Source: JAWKTT01 sp041398965 (lineage in GTDB: Bacteria; Planctomycetota; Planctomycetia; Planctomycetales; Planctomycetaceae). From it: a stretch of 6,670 nucleotides of DNA. The notes beneath the pieces were generated by a model, which did no database searches, had not been told where the DNA came from, and worked only from the letters and a program-made list of their open reading frames with translations. How positions within the stretch are numbered: the stretch's first letter is position 1; every line of letters begins with the position of its first letter. This document shows, one piece after another, positions 1 to 6,010 of this stretch. The position numbers were made by a program, and so were the translations under genes. The stretch lies in contig JAWKTT010000070.1 of the NCBI GenBank assembly GCA_041398965.1, positions 1-6,670 of the forward strand, in the 5' to 3' direction.

Positions 1-173
1 ACGAACGGACCGACCGTATCTTCCTCAGCACCGCCGATGGTCTCGTCATCTGCATTCGTGAGATTGATCGTCGCTTCCCGATCTGGCACATGTTCCCCGA
101 ACGCCAGCCAATTCGCCCAATCATCACCCCCGACGACCCTGCGACGGAAGCAGCCGACGACGCCTCGAATTGA
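1..173 (+). CDS. C-terminal fragment of a PQQ/BamB-like beta-propeller protein (partial, 5' end missing)
   Basis: The reading frame that starts at base 3 is open from the window edge and ends at TGA 171-173, giving 56 visible codons. The fragment begins ERTDRIFLSTADGLVICIRE and is followed by a Phe-Pro-Ile-Trp-His segment, then a proline-rich stretch and an acidic Ala/Asp tail. The pattern 'D-R-[IL]-[FY]-L-x-T-x-D-G-L-V-x-C-[IL]-R-E' is, from family knowledge, the last blade of PQQ-binding-like beta-propeller (BamB-like) proteins, which are abundant in planctomycetes and usually cell-envelope associated. The N-terminus, any signal peptide and most blades lie outside the window, so substrate, enzymatic activity and location cannot be judged. 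The gene converges on the sulfatase, with 143 bp between the two stop codons. The coding call is fairly safe; the family call rests on one short motif. Confidence 0.7.
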   Translation, partial: ERTDRIFLSTADGLVICIREIDRRFPIWHMFPERQPIRPIITPDDPATEAADDASN

Positions 174-181
174 GGCGAGCA

Positions 182-198
182 GATGACAAGTCGTCATC
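182..198. terminator. Small hairpin between convergent genes (weak terminator candidate)
   Basis: GATGAC (182-187) and GTCATC (193-198) are perfect 6-bp inverted arms around a 5-nt loop, starting 9 bases after the stop of the beta-propeller gene. There is no following T-run, so this is not a classical intrinsic terminator. The position between two converging genes is its main support. I see nothing else certain in 174-316. Confidence 0.2.
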
Positions 199-316
199 GA
201 GAAGTCCACTTGAACAACGGGACGCGCCCTTCACAAAGGTCGATGTGGCACCTCGTCCAGTAGGGTCGATGCCGTTCGGCCGCTCGTCGAACCCGGTCCT
301 CTCGGTCGACATCATG

Positions 317-2131
317 TCACGGAGAATTCGGCGTCTCGGCCTTTTTGTTGCCAAACTTCTTGTTGCCAGCCTTGTTGTTGTCAGGCGTATTGTTCCCCTC
401 TTTCTTCGGAGTGGCGTCGTTCGATTTCCCTCGCCACGCCCCCAGCGGCAACACTTGCGAATGCTCGGCCCAGGCCATCCAGGCAGCTTCCATCTCTTTC
501 ACTCGCTCGGGATGCTGGGCGGCGAGATCGTGGGTCTCCGTGCGATCGGCTCGCATGTCGTACAGTTCCCAAGGTCGATTCTCCTTGGCGACGAGTTTCC
601 AGTCACCCATTCGAACGGCCCGATTCCCTTCGTGCTCCCAATAGATTGCCTCGCGTGAAATCTTCTCACCACGAAACAACGGTGACAGACTGACACCCGC
701 CAACGGGAACGCCTGATCCGGCTTCACCTTCTTGATCGGACCAACCTTTCCCAAATCGACACAGGTCGCCGCGATGTCGATAAGGTGCCCCGGTGTCGTT
801 TCCAACTCTCCGTGTCGGGCAATGCCATTGGGCCAGAAAGCGATTAACGGAGTCGAGATCCCCCCTTCATGGACCCAGTGTTTGTATTCTCGAAACGGGG
901 TGTTTGAGACGTTCGCCCAACCCCGGCCATACCCCAGATAGGTATCTGCCGGGCCGGGCATTACGCCCCGTCCCTGCAATACGGGATAACCATCGCGAGT
1001 CTGCTTGGGGACCATGTCCAGTTGCAAGGCGTCGGCTGCCATCGGGGGAAGTGTCGGCCCATCGGCCCGCTGAACGAGTTTGTTCCCCCGCCCCATCGGC
1101 TCGGCACATCCCCCATTGTCTTGCATAAAGAGAATGAGCGTGTTGTCGAGTTGGCCGGTCTCACGCAGCTTAGATACGATCCGCCCGATCCCCTGATCCA
1201 TCCGGTCGACCATGGCCGCGTACACTTCCATACCCCGCGTCTCCCACTCTTTGTCGGGAACCTTCTCCCATTCATCGGCTTGTGCAGTCAGCTTCCAACT
1301 CGGATCAATCAGTCCAAGTTCCTGCATCTTCTTCTGTCGCTGTTCGCGAGCGGGTCCGTAACCGCCTGCGTACTTGCCCGAATACTTGGCAATATCTTCG
1401 GGGAGTGCGTGCATCGGCCAGTGTGCTGCGGTGTAGGCCACATACAGAAAGAACGGCCCCGGTGCTCGACCTTGTGGATTGTGAACATGTTCGTCAATGA
1501 ATCGAGCCGCATGATCGGTGATGGCGTCGGTGTAGTAGTATGTTTCTGGTTGATACTCCGGATCGGCAAAGGGGGAAATCAACGTGTTGTCCCGCGTCAG
1601 AGCGTTCGGATCAAAGAAGCTCCCCGCCCCATGAATCGTTCCGTAAAAGCGATCGAATCCCCTCTGCAGAGGCCAATTGACTTGAGAACTCCCCGGTCGC
1701 ACATGGGGGGTGACATGCCATTTCCCGGTCATATAAGTCGAATAACCTGCCGGTTTCAGCATCTCCGCCATCGTGGCACACGACTGACTCAAGTCGCCAC
1801 GATACCCAGGCAACTTCTGGTCATTCATCATCCAGCCAACCCCGGCCTGATGCGGATATAGCCCGGTCAACAACGAAGCCCGTGTGGGGCAGCAACGGGC
1901 CGTGTTATAGAACTGCGTGAATCGCAACCCCTTTGCCGCCAACGCATCGAGATGAGGTGTTTGAATCTCCCCCCCATAACACCCCAAGTCGGAGTACCCC
2001 ATGTCGTCGCTGAGGATGACGATGATATTCGGACGGACCGGGTCACCCCCCATCGATTCCGTCAACAGCCCAAAGACTGGCAACACCATGCCAAGCATCA
2101 ATGTCCAACGGAACCACAAGCGACTGTTCAT
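317..2131 (-). CDS. Secreted sulfatase, type I formylglycine-dependent (arylsulfatase-like)
   Basis: This 604-residue protein belongs to the sulfatase/alkaline phosphatase-like superfamily and would hydrolyse a sulfate ester. Residues 1-28 look like a signal peptide: a basic N-terminus, a hydrophobic core at about 11-23, and a likely cut near Ser-Met-Gly. The mature part opens with PNIIVILSDDMGYSDLGCYG, which carries metal-binding Asp42-Asp43. The signature CCPTRASLLTG spans residues 80-90: Cys80 is the residue converted to formylglycine, with Pro82 and Arg84. Further active-site motifs are TGKWH (Lys137, His139), His237 in AAHWPMH, DNGG (Asp338-Asn339) and Lys417 in YKHWVHEGG. The last ~35 residues are a low-complexity Asn/Lys tail beyond the catalytic fold. 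The start is the ATG at 2129-2131, with a GAGAGG-like ribosome site 6 nt upstream. The natural substrate cannot be read from the sequence; sulfated polysaccharide use is the usual planctomycete role. No formylglycine-generating enzyme or sulfatase cluster is visible nearby. The family call is very secure. Confidence 0.95.
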   Translation of the reverse strand: MNSRLWFRWTLMLGMVLPVFGLLTESMGGDPVRPNIIVILSDDMGYSDLGCYGGEIQTPHLDALAAKGLRFTQFYNTARCCPTRASLLTGLYPHQAGVGWMMNDQKLPGYRGDLSQSCATMAEMLKPAGYSTYMTGKWHVTPHVRPGSSQVNWPLQRGFDRFYGTIHGAGSFFDPNALTRDNTLISPFADPEYQPETYYYTDAITDHAARFIDEHVHNPQGRAPGPFFLYVAYTAAHWPMHALPEDIAKYSGKYAGGYGPAREQRQKKMQELGLIDPSWKLTAQADEWEKVPDKEWETRGMEVYAAMVDRMDQGIGRIVSKLRETGQLDNTLILFMQDNGGCAEPMGRGNKLVQRADGPTLPPMAADALQLDMVPKQTRDGYPVLQGRGVMPGPADTYLGYGRGWANVSNTPFREYKHWVHEGGISTPLIAFWPNGIARHGELETTPGHLIDIAATCVDLGKVGPIKKVKPDQAFPLAGVSLSPLFRGEKISREAIYWEHEGNRAVRMGDWKLVAKENRPWELYDMRADRTETHDLAAQHPERVKEMEAAWMAWAEHSQVLPLGAWRGKSNDATPKKEGNNTPDNNKAGNKKFGNKKAETPNSP

Positions 2132-2197
2132 CGTCGGCCTCTCGAAAGGTTAGGAAGAATCGTGAAGAAGCATCACAGCAAAGCCTGCTGCAATCGC

Positions 2198-2226
2198 ACG
2201 ATACCACCCCCCACTCAGATCGCCAA
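2198..2226 (-). promoter_or_regulatory. Possible sigma70-type promoter for the sulfatase
   Basis: Read on the minus strand, TTGGCG (2221-2226) and TATCGT (2198-2203) are separated by exactly 17 nt. Each box matches 4 of 6 consensus positions. Transcription would start near 2191, giving a leader of about 60 nt before the sulfatase ATG. Matches this weak occur by chance, so the main support is the position in the 180-bp gap. Confidence 0.25.
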
Positions 2227-2270
2227 GCGGCCAACACATTCGCTAACGCCGTAATGGGGTTGCTCCGCAA

Positions 2271-2300
2271 CTTGGCGACGAAGAGTTCGTCAGCGCCAAG
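2271..2300 (-). terminator. Hairpin just downstream of the two-unit DUF3467 gene, probable terminator
   Basis: CTTGGCG (2271-2277) pairs with CGCCAAG (2294-2300), and inside it ACGAA (2278-2282) pairs with TTCGT (2286-2290). This gives 12 base pairs around a GAG loop with one 3-nt bulge (2291-2293). It begins 11 nt past the TAG stop (2312-2314) of the minus-strand gene. No clear T-tract follows on the minus strand, so termination may be weak or factor-dependent. It would partly insulate the DUF3467 genes from the sulfatase. Confidence 0.45.
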
Positions 2301-2311
2301 CTCCCTGCCCC

Positions 2312-3082
2312 CTACCCCTCATCGTCACCGTCTAACCTCGGATCGTTCGGCGTCGACAGCGAGCGTGTGAGGGATTCGAGCAACGGAGGCACTTGAGGCG
2401 AAGCCATGAACAAGCGGCACGAGACTGCCGAGCGGGGATAGGCACTCGCGATGAAATCGAAGCAAAACTCGGTGTTGCTGTGCCGAATGAGCACCGCGTT
2501 TGCGTACTTCCCGGCCAGGAGTTCGTCAGGGAACTTCAGGTCCATGTAGATGTCATCGATCGATGGGACATTGGGTTGATCTCGCTGTCGCCGGCCACCG
2601 GCTTCGTCATCATCACTGTTCGAGATGGGCAACCCCGCCCCAGCAATCCCCTCGAACGGCTCATGCGATCCACTTTCATGCGACTCCGGGTGCTGGGAAT
2701 CGAAGTCGTTGTCGGTCTCACTATCAGCTTCATCAATCTCTTCCATCGCCCCAGGACGGGGGCGGGGAGGTCGCGGGATCGCACCGAAAACCCGATGATA
2801 ATTCGCCAGATTCTTCCCTAAGGCATCGCGAAACTGTTCGGCCACCTGGCGCGGTAAAATGACCCGAGCAACGACACGCTGCAACTCGCCGATTCGAAGC
2901 AGAAAGTCGAACAGGAACTCATGCTGCCCCCCAAGGATGATCGCCCCGTTGGAAAAGTGTCCCTCGCCGACACCAGTTGGCACGCGGGCGCTCTGGTTTG
3001 AATGCACGACCCGTCCCTGAATCGGACCGGAGAGGTCGTCATCGGGTTCATCAGGTTGCCACTGCGGGGCTTCATCAGACAT
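2312..3082 (-). CDS. DUF3467-like protein with two units joined by an acidic linker
   Basis: This is a 256-residue protein with no signal peptide or membrane segment, probably cytoplasmic. Residues 43-100 fit the DUF3467 pattern: a small 'FSNG' strand, an 'EFLFDF' strand, an 'RVVARVILP' strand, then an amphipathic helix ending 'NYHRVFG'. Residues 193-243 look like a second, more diverged copy: 'YANAVLIR', 'EFCFDF', 'SCRLFMAS', then a helix. Between them, about 101-175 is a disordered-looking linker, first Pro/Arg rich and then dense in Asp, Glu, Ser and His. The C-terminus is acidic (DGDDEG). The function of DUF3467 is not known to me. The ATG (3080-3082) is the only start before an in-frame TAG 16 codons upstream. 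The leader shows no Shine-Dalgarno site and instead reads CCTCCT directly before the ATG. The gene follows the single-unit DUF3467 gene by 106 bp on the same strand, suggesting co-transcription. That the gene is real is likely; the second unit is inferred by eye. Confidence 0.8.
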   Translation of the reverse strand: MSDEAPQWQPDEPDDDLSGPIQGRVVHSNQSARVPTGVGEGHFSNGAIILGGQHEFLFDFLLRIGELQRVVARVILPRQVAEQFRDALGKNLANYHRVFGAIPRPPRPRPGAMEEIDEADSETDNDFDSQHPESHESGSHEPFEGIAGAGLPISNSDDDEAGGRRQRDQPNVPSIDDIYMDLKFPDELLAGKYANAVLIRHSNTEFCFDFIASAYPRSAVSCRLFMASPQVPPLLESLTRSLSTPNDPRLDGDDEG

Positions 3083-3188
3083 AGGAGGTTGCTCGGCGAA
3101 TTGCTCGCGTCCTTTGACACGGGATGTCTACAACAAACAGTGTGCGACACATCACTCGCAGCACTCCAGATTATGCCCTCGCAGACGA

Positions 3189-3566
3189 TTAAGCCTTGGC
3201 CGCCTGATTGTCCGCTTCGGTCTGCAATCGTTTCCGAATGTCGGTCTCCAAAACTCCAAACGCCTGCTCGTGACGTTGTACCGTCGCCGCAAGGAGTGCC
3301 GCGAGTCGCTTGGCAGTGTAATGATTCAGGATCACTCTTTGCGAGACCTGCAACCTCTGAGATGTCGCCGCGAGCGGGTTGGGATTCAATGCAAGGTCGA
3401 GGATCACCTCTTCCGGCGTGCTGGAGACGCGACACAAATTTGCATACAGAGCCTCGACTCCGTCGTCGATTAGCTCGATTCGAATCTGATTCTGGCCGGC
3501 TGCTTCCGAGGTTGTCGCCGAGGCGGGTGCGTTCTTGGGGCTTGATGCTGTCTTATTGTCTGCCAC
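3189..3566 (-). CDS. DUF3467 domain protein, single unit
   Basis: This is a 125-residue soluble protein. Residues 1-25 are a low-complexity Ala/Ser/Thr-rich leader. Residues 41-104 carry the DUF3467 layout: YANLCRVSSTPEEVILDLAL, a variable loop (NPNPLAATSQ), the strand 'RLQVSQRVIL', and a helix with the typical 'TAKRLAALLAATVQRHEQAFG'. A charged helix (LETDIRKRLQTEADNQ) ends the protein. Family members are usually about 90-130 residues, so this is a full-length example. No enzymatic residues stand out; a small binding or scaffold role is only a guess. The start codon is GTG (3564-3566), supported by a GAGGA site 6 nt upstream and the absence of a nearby ATG. It is the upstream gene of the pair with 2312-3082. 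Its closest visible relative in the window is the N-terminal unit of that neighbour, which also ends '[HN]..[HQ]..FG'. Confidence 0.85.
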   Translation of the reverse strand: MADNKTASSPKNAPASATTSEAAGQNQIRIELIDDGVEALYANLCRVSSTPEEVILDLALNPNPLAATSQRLQVSQRVILNHYTAKRLAALLAATVQRHEQAFGVLETDIRKRLQTEADNQAAKA

Positions 3567-3653
3567 GTTGTTTCCTCGTCCTGTAAGTTAATGCCCAGTG
3601 ATTGAGATGAGCGAGACCGTGATGAGACTGGGACGGAGTCGCCTCGACCCACC

Positions 3654-3682
3654 GGTATAACCGCCCACACCGACGACGACAA
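3654..3682 (-). promoter_or_regulatory. Possible sigma70-type promoter for the DUF3467 gene pair
   Basis: On the minus strand TTGTCG (3677-3682) and TATACC (3654-3659) are 17 nt apart, each with 4 of 6 consensus bases. The implied leader to the GTG start at 3566 is about 80 nt. It is the best-placed candidate I see upstream of the pair, but weak on sequence alone. Confidence 0.3.
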
Positions 3683-3844
3683 CCGAACAACAACCACCCC
3701 GGTCAGATTCCGAGCGAGGCTCTTCACTCTAGGGGGGCTGAGCAGTTTATGTCGCTGCATCTCCCCGGTGGTTGGTACAGCGGGAACTCCGAGTTCTGGC
3801 GAAATCCTCGTTTCCGGAAGGTGTCGCTTCGACCGGTCCATCTC

Positions 3845-4020
3845 AGAGGGCCGGGGGGAGGGGGATTAGGAAGAGGCATCCATTTACCTTCATCGCCGAA
3901 TGAGAGTCTACTGTTCGCCCCCTCATCCCGACCTTCTCCCCCGTGGGGCGATGGTTGAAGTAGCACGTAGTCAGCGGGGGAGAAGGAGTCTTGTGTCGGC
4001 TGACGCCTCCAATGAGGGGC
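3845..4020. repeat. GC-rich palindromic extragenic repeat cluster
   Basis: A unit of the form CCCCCTCATCCCGACCTTCT (3918-3937) recurs in inverted orientation at 3845-3864, agreeing at 16 of 20 positions. Overlapping its right end, CCTTCTCCCCCG (3932-3943) has an exact 12-bp reverse complement at 3975-3986, so 3932-3986 can fold with a 31-nt loop. An outer pair, GCCCC(C)TCAT at 3917-3926 and ATGAGGGGC at 4012-4020, extends the symmetry imperfectly. Similar 'CCCTCA-CCC-GGCC-TCTCCCC' units are, as far as I know, scattered through planctomycete intergenic DNA. I infer a dispersed, non-coding palindromic element and not a gene. Confidence 0.65.
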
Positions 4021-4049
4021 ATTAACAAAGTGGCGAATACACCCACGGA

Positions 4050-4093
4050 CATCCTTGTTCGTCGGAACAGTGCGGCTTCGACGGACAGGGATG
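4050..4093. terminator. Strong hairpin downstream of the flavin oxidoreductase gene
   Basis: CATCCTTGTTCGTCG (4050-4064) and CGACGGACAGGGATG (4079-4093) are 15-nt arms that pair at 13 positions around a 14-nt loop. The two exceptions are G-U wobbles in a plus-strand transcript and A-C mismatches in a minus-strand one. The hairpin starts 24 nt past the TAG (4118-4120) of the minus-strand gene, so it may act as its terminator. The better pairing on the plus strand and the neighbouring repeat cluster leave open that it is another mobile palindrome. Confidence 0.4.
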
Positions 4094-4117
4094 AGCGTCA
4101 TACTAAGTATTGCTTCG

Positions 4118-5608
4118 CTAACTCGACTTTTGTTTCGCCTTTATCTCCTTCAATTCGCTTGCTTCCGGACTCTGTTTATACAGGTCATCCAAGGGGTAGC
4201 AGCCGGAGACGAGGCCGTGGCGGGGGGCGGTGGTGCAGTCGCTGAAAGTTCGGCAAATTTTTTTGTCGTGACGGTAGTCGTCCCCGCGCAGCACCTTGGC
4301 GGGAAAGGTCCAGTCGCTGAGCACCAGTCGACCGATGCCGACCGAGTCGACCCAACCTTCTCGCACGACGGACTGTGCTACGTGCGGCAAGTACTCTTGC
4401 AAATAGGTATAAGCGGTCCCCACGAGCAGGACATCGGGGATCGCCTGTTTTACTTCCCGAACGGCGGTGATCTGTCGAGCACAGCCGACGAGCGGGTCTT
4501 CCGGGGGTTGATAGCCATCGGACGGGGGATAGTACGCCGGTCTTTGCAGATGGGGATTGTAATAGGGCGAACCGGCCGACAGGTTGAACAGGCGGACGTT
4601 GTAGTCATCGCGAAGTTGCCGGACTAAGGCGATTGGCTCGGTCAGGTCCATAATCAGCGGTTGATCGCGACGGCCTCCGAAGACCGGGTAGTCTGCCGTT
4701 GCAGCATCGATCGAGACCGACGGCACACCGGGGCCGAGTCGACCCGGAATCGACGTGGCGGGGTCGGGCTGAAAGGGCAACGAGTCGAACAACGACAAAC
4801 GCACGCCGATTTCGAGCGTCGGGCACTCTGTCTGAATCGCTGCGATCGTCTCGCGCAAGAATCGAGTCCGACCAGCAAGGTCTCCGCCGTATGGTCCTGG
4901 ACGGTTGAATGCCGAGAGAAATTCGTGTCCGAGGTAGCCGTGACAACACTTCACATCGACGAACTGAAAGCCCAGTCTCGCCGCCCCCTTGGCTGCGACG
5001 ACATAGTCTTCAATCAGTTGGCGAACCTCTCCATCCGAGATGACGACAGCGTCGTCATTCGGGTCGATTTGACAACGGGCATCGAGCACAGGGTGATGAT
5101 AGGCGATTCGCGGTTCGAGTCGCGACTTATGATTCGGGCGACTGTAGCGCCCTGAGTGGGTCAGTTGTAAGCCGACATAGAGGTCATCCAAGGCCGACTC
5201 TCCGAACGACTCGCGATGGGCGTTCTTCAAAGTCGTGAGGAGTGAGCCGAGGCTTTGTTCGTTGGCTGCGGTGTAGAGCAACTGGTTGGGATTCGCCCGT
5301 CCGTCATGTCGGACTGCGACCGCCTCGCCGCCCCAGATGAGTTTCGCCCCAGACTGACCAAAGCGTGACCAACGTGTCTGTGTCAGTTCCGAAGGCTGTC
5401 CATCTCCGGTTCCGTCCCAGCCTTCCATCGGATGAATGGCCCAGCGATTCCCAATTGTTGCCCTCCCTAGCTTCATCGAAGTTGCCAAAGGCGACCCCTC
5501 CGCTGCGGACAACGGACGATCGTCACAGGGGAGGAAAACTGACAGGTTTTCCATCAGTTGGCGAAAGTCCGCCACCTGCTTCACCGAACCAATACGCTGC
5601 CAGGCCAT
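4118..5608 (-). CDS. Old Yellow Enzyme-family NADH:flavin oxidoreductase (FMN TIM-barrel)
   Basis: The protein is about 496 residues (numbered here from the GTG one codon earlier) with no signal peptide. It would use FMN to reduce an activated C=C bond or a related substrate. The family motifs appear in order: a phosphate/flavin-binding start around 41-66 with HPMEGWD, 'WGGEAVAV' (93-100), LQLTHSGRYSRP (148-159), 'HGYLGHEFLS' (224-233), 'YGGDLAGRTRFLRE' (241-254), Arg271 after 'EIGV', 'NLSAGSPYY' (343-351), and GIGR (425-428). After the barrel come Cys453, Cys459 and Cys471 in a C-x5-C-x11-C pattern. It lacks the C-terminal FAD/NAD(P) domains of 2,4-dienoyl-CoA reductase-type members, which run to about 650-700 residues. 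Substrate is unknown. GTG (5609-5611) and ATG (5606-5608) are adjacent possible starts; a GGAG site lies 5 nt from the GTG and 8 nt from the ATG, so I favour the ATG. The gene stands alone between two non-coding regions. Confidence 0.9.
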   Translation of the reverse strand: MAWQRIGSVKQVADFRQLMENLSVFLPCDDRPLSAAEGSPLATSMKLGRATIGNRWAIHPMEGWDGTGDGQPSELTQTRWSRFGQSGAKLIWGGEAVAVRHDGRANPNQLLYTAANEQSLGSLLTTLKNAHRESFGESALDDLYVGLQLTHSGRYSRPNHKSRLEPRIAYHHPVLDARCQIDPNDDAVVISDGEVRQLIEDYVVAAKGAARLGFQFVDVKCCHGYLGHEFLSAFNRPGPYGGDLAGRTRFLRETIAAIQTECPTLEIGVRLSLFDSLPFQPDPATSIPGRLGPGVPSVSIDAATADYPVFGGRRDQPLIMDLTEPIALVRQLRDDYNVRLFNLSAGSPYYNPHLQRPAYYPPSDGYQPPEDPLVGCARQITAVREVKQAIPDVLLVGTAYTYLQEYLPHVAQSVVREGWVDSVGIGRLVLSDWTFPAKVLRGDDYRHDKKICRTFSDCTTAPRHGLVSGCYPLDDLYKQSPEASELKEIKAKQKSS

Positions 5609-5649
5609 CACCAGTTCTCCAGAAGAAAGGTGGCAATTTAGCAGACTCT

Positions 5650-5677
5650 GCCGTTTCGGACAGCACCGTCAAACGGC
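5650..5677. promoter_or_regulatory. Palindrome upstream of the flavin oxidoreductase, possible operator
   Basis: GCCGTTT (5650-5656) and AAACGGC (5671-5677) are exact 7-bp inverted arms with a 14-nt spacer. They lie 42-69 nt upstream of the favoured ATG of the flavin oxidoreductase. A TTGACG -35-like box (minus strand, 5668-5673) overlaps the upstream arm, but I see no well-spaced -10. This arrangement could be a regulator site overlapping a promoter. It is equally compatible with chance. Confidence 0.25.
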
Positions 5678-5731
5678 GAGTTGGGGCAAGTGTGTGCGTC
5701 TCGATTGTCGGTGGAATCTTTGGGCGATTCA

Positions 5732-6010
5732 GGATGGACCACGGATGACGCGAATTTGGTGGATGTTCGCGGATTTCGAGAAGGGAAGAGGGCGACTCAG
5801 AGACTTCCAACTCACGACGACGGGGCTTCGACTCGATCACAGAGCCACGGATGAAGACAGATAAAGGACGGATGCACACGGATTTGAAAAGGGGGGCGAC
5901 TGGTCGTAAGCCGAATCCGTCCTTTCATCCGTCTGCATCCGTCCAGAGTTCCCGTCGATTGTCCTCAATCGGCGAATATCCGCCGAATCTGCGTCGTCCG
6001 CGGTCCATCC
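5732..6010. repeat. Large nested imperfect inverted repeat rich in CGGAT/ATCCG
   Basis: The outer arms 5732-5775 and 5967-6010 are 44 nt each and, compared by hand as reverse complements, agree at 36 of 44 positions without gaps. Inner arms 5847-5873 and 5915-5942 agree at 25 of 28 aligned positions with one gap. A 41-nt centre separates the inner arms. The left half repeats CGGAT at least five times and the right half repeats ATCCG five times. The spacers between inner and outer arms are unequal (71 and 24 nt). There is no transposase gene or recognised terminal sequence. From general knowledge, 'CACGGAT..' palindromes recur between genes in planctomycetes and other bacteria; I infer a dispersed palindromic element. 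Many arm mismatches are transitions, as expected for an ageing or structure-conserving repeat. Confidence 0.75.

Larger units (their letters stand above)
3567..4117. other. Non-coding gap with repeats between DUF3467 gene and flavin oxidoreductase
   Basis: No open frame in these 551 bp has family-like sequence. They are low-complexity translations of the repeat units (Pro/Arg/Ser rich). The left part (3567-3760) is the upstream region of the GTG-start DUF3467 gene and holds one possible promoter. The middle (3845-4020) holds GC-rich inverted repeat units. The right part holds a 15-bp-arm hairpin (4050-4093) next to the stop of the flavin enzyme. I found no tRNA-like cloverleaf. Confidence 0.7.

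Noticed and set aside
170..658. Plus-strand open frame of 162 codons after the beta-propeller gene
   Set aside because: Most of it is antisense to the sulfatase C-terminus, and it has no family-like sequence.
1022..1861. Long plus-strand open frame (279 codons) opposite the sulfatase
   Set aside because: It lies wholly antisense to a gene with complete catalytic motifs, and its translation shows no recognisable domain; it is an image of the codon bias of the sulfatase.
3002..3586. Plus-strand open frame of 194 codons opposite the DUF3467 pair, with AGGAGG at 3083-3088
   Set aside because: The AGGAGG lies inside the frame and not before its start, the translation is Arg/Pro/Ser-rich without domain features, and the opposite strand has clear DUF3467 motifs.
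3848..3864. G-quadruplex in the G-rich run
   Set aside because: Only three separable runs of three or more G are present, so a canonical four-run quadruplex is not formed within this stretch.
4100..4110. ATACT-A-AGTAT palindrome
   Set aside because: Arms of 5 bp in AT-rich sequence are expected by chance and no nearby promoter elements support an operator.
4055..4627. Plus-strand open frame of 190 codons
   Set aside because: It is antisense to the Old Yellow Enzyme C-terminus and starts inside the hairpin/repeat region; no motif supports it.
5732..6010. Insertion sequence or CRISPR array
   Set aside because: There is no transposase and no evenly spaced identical direct repeats; the symmetry is inverted and nested, so neither category fits.
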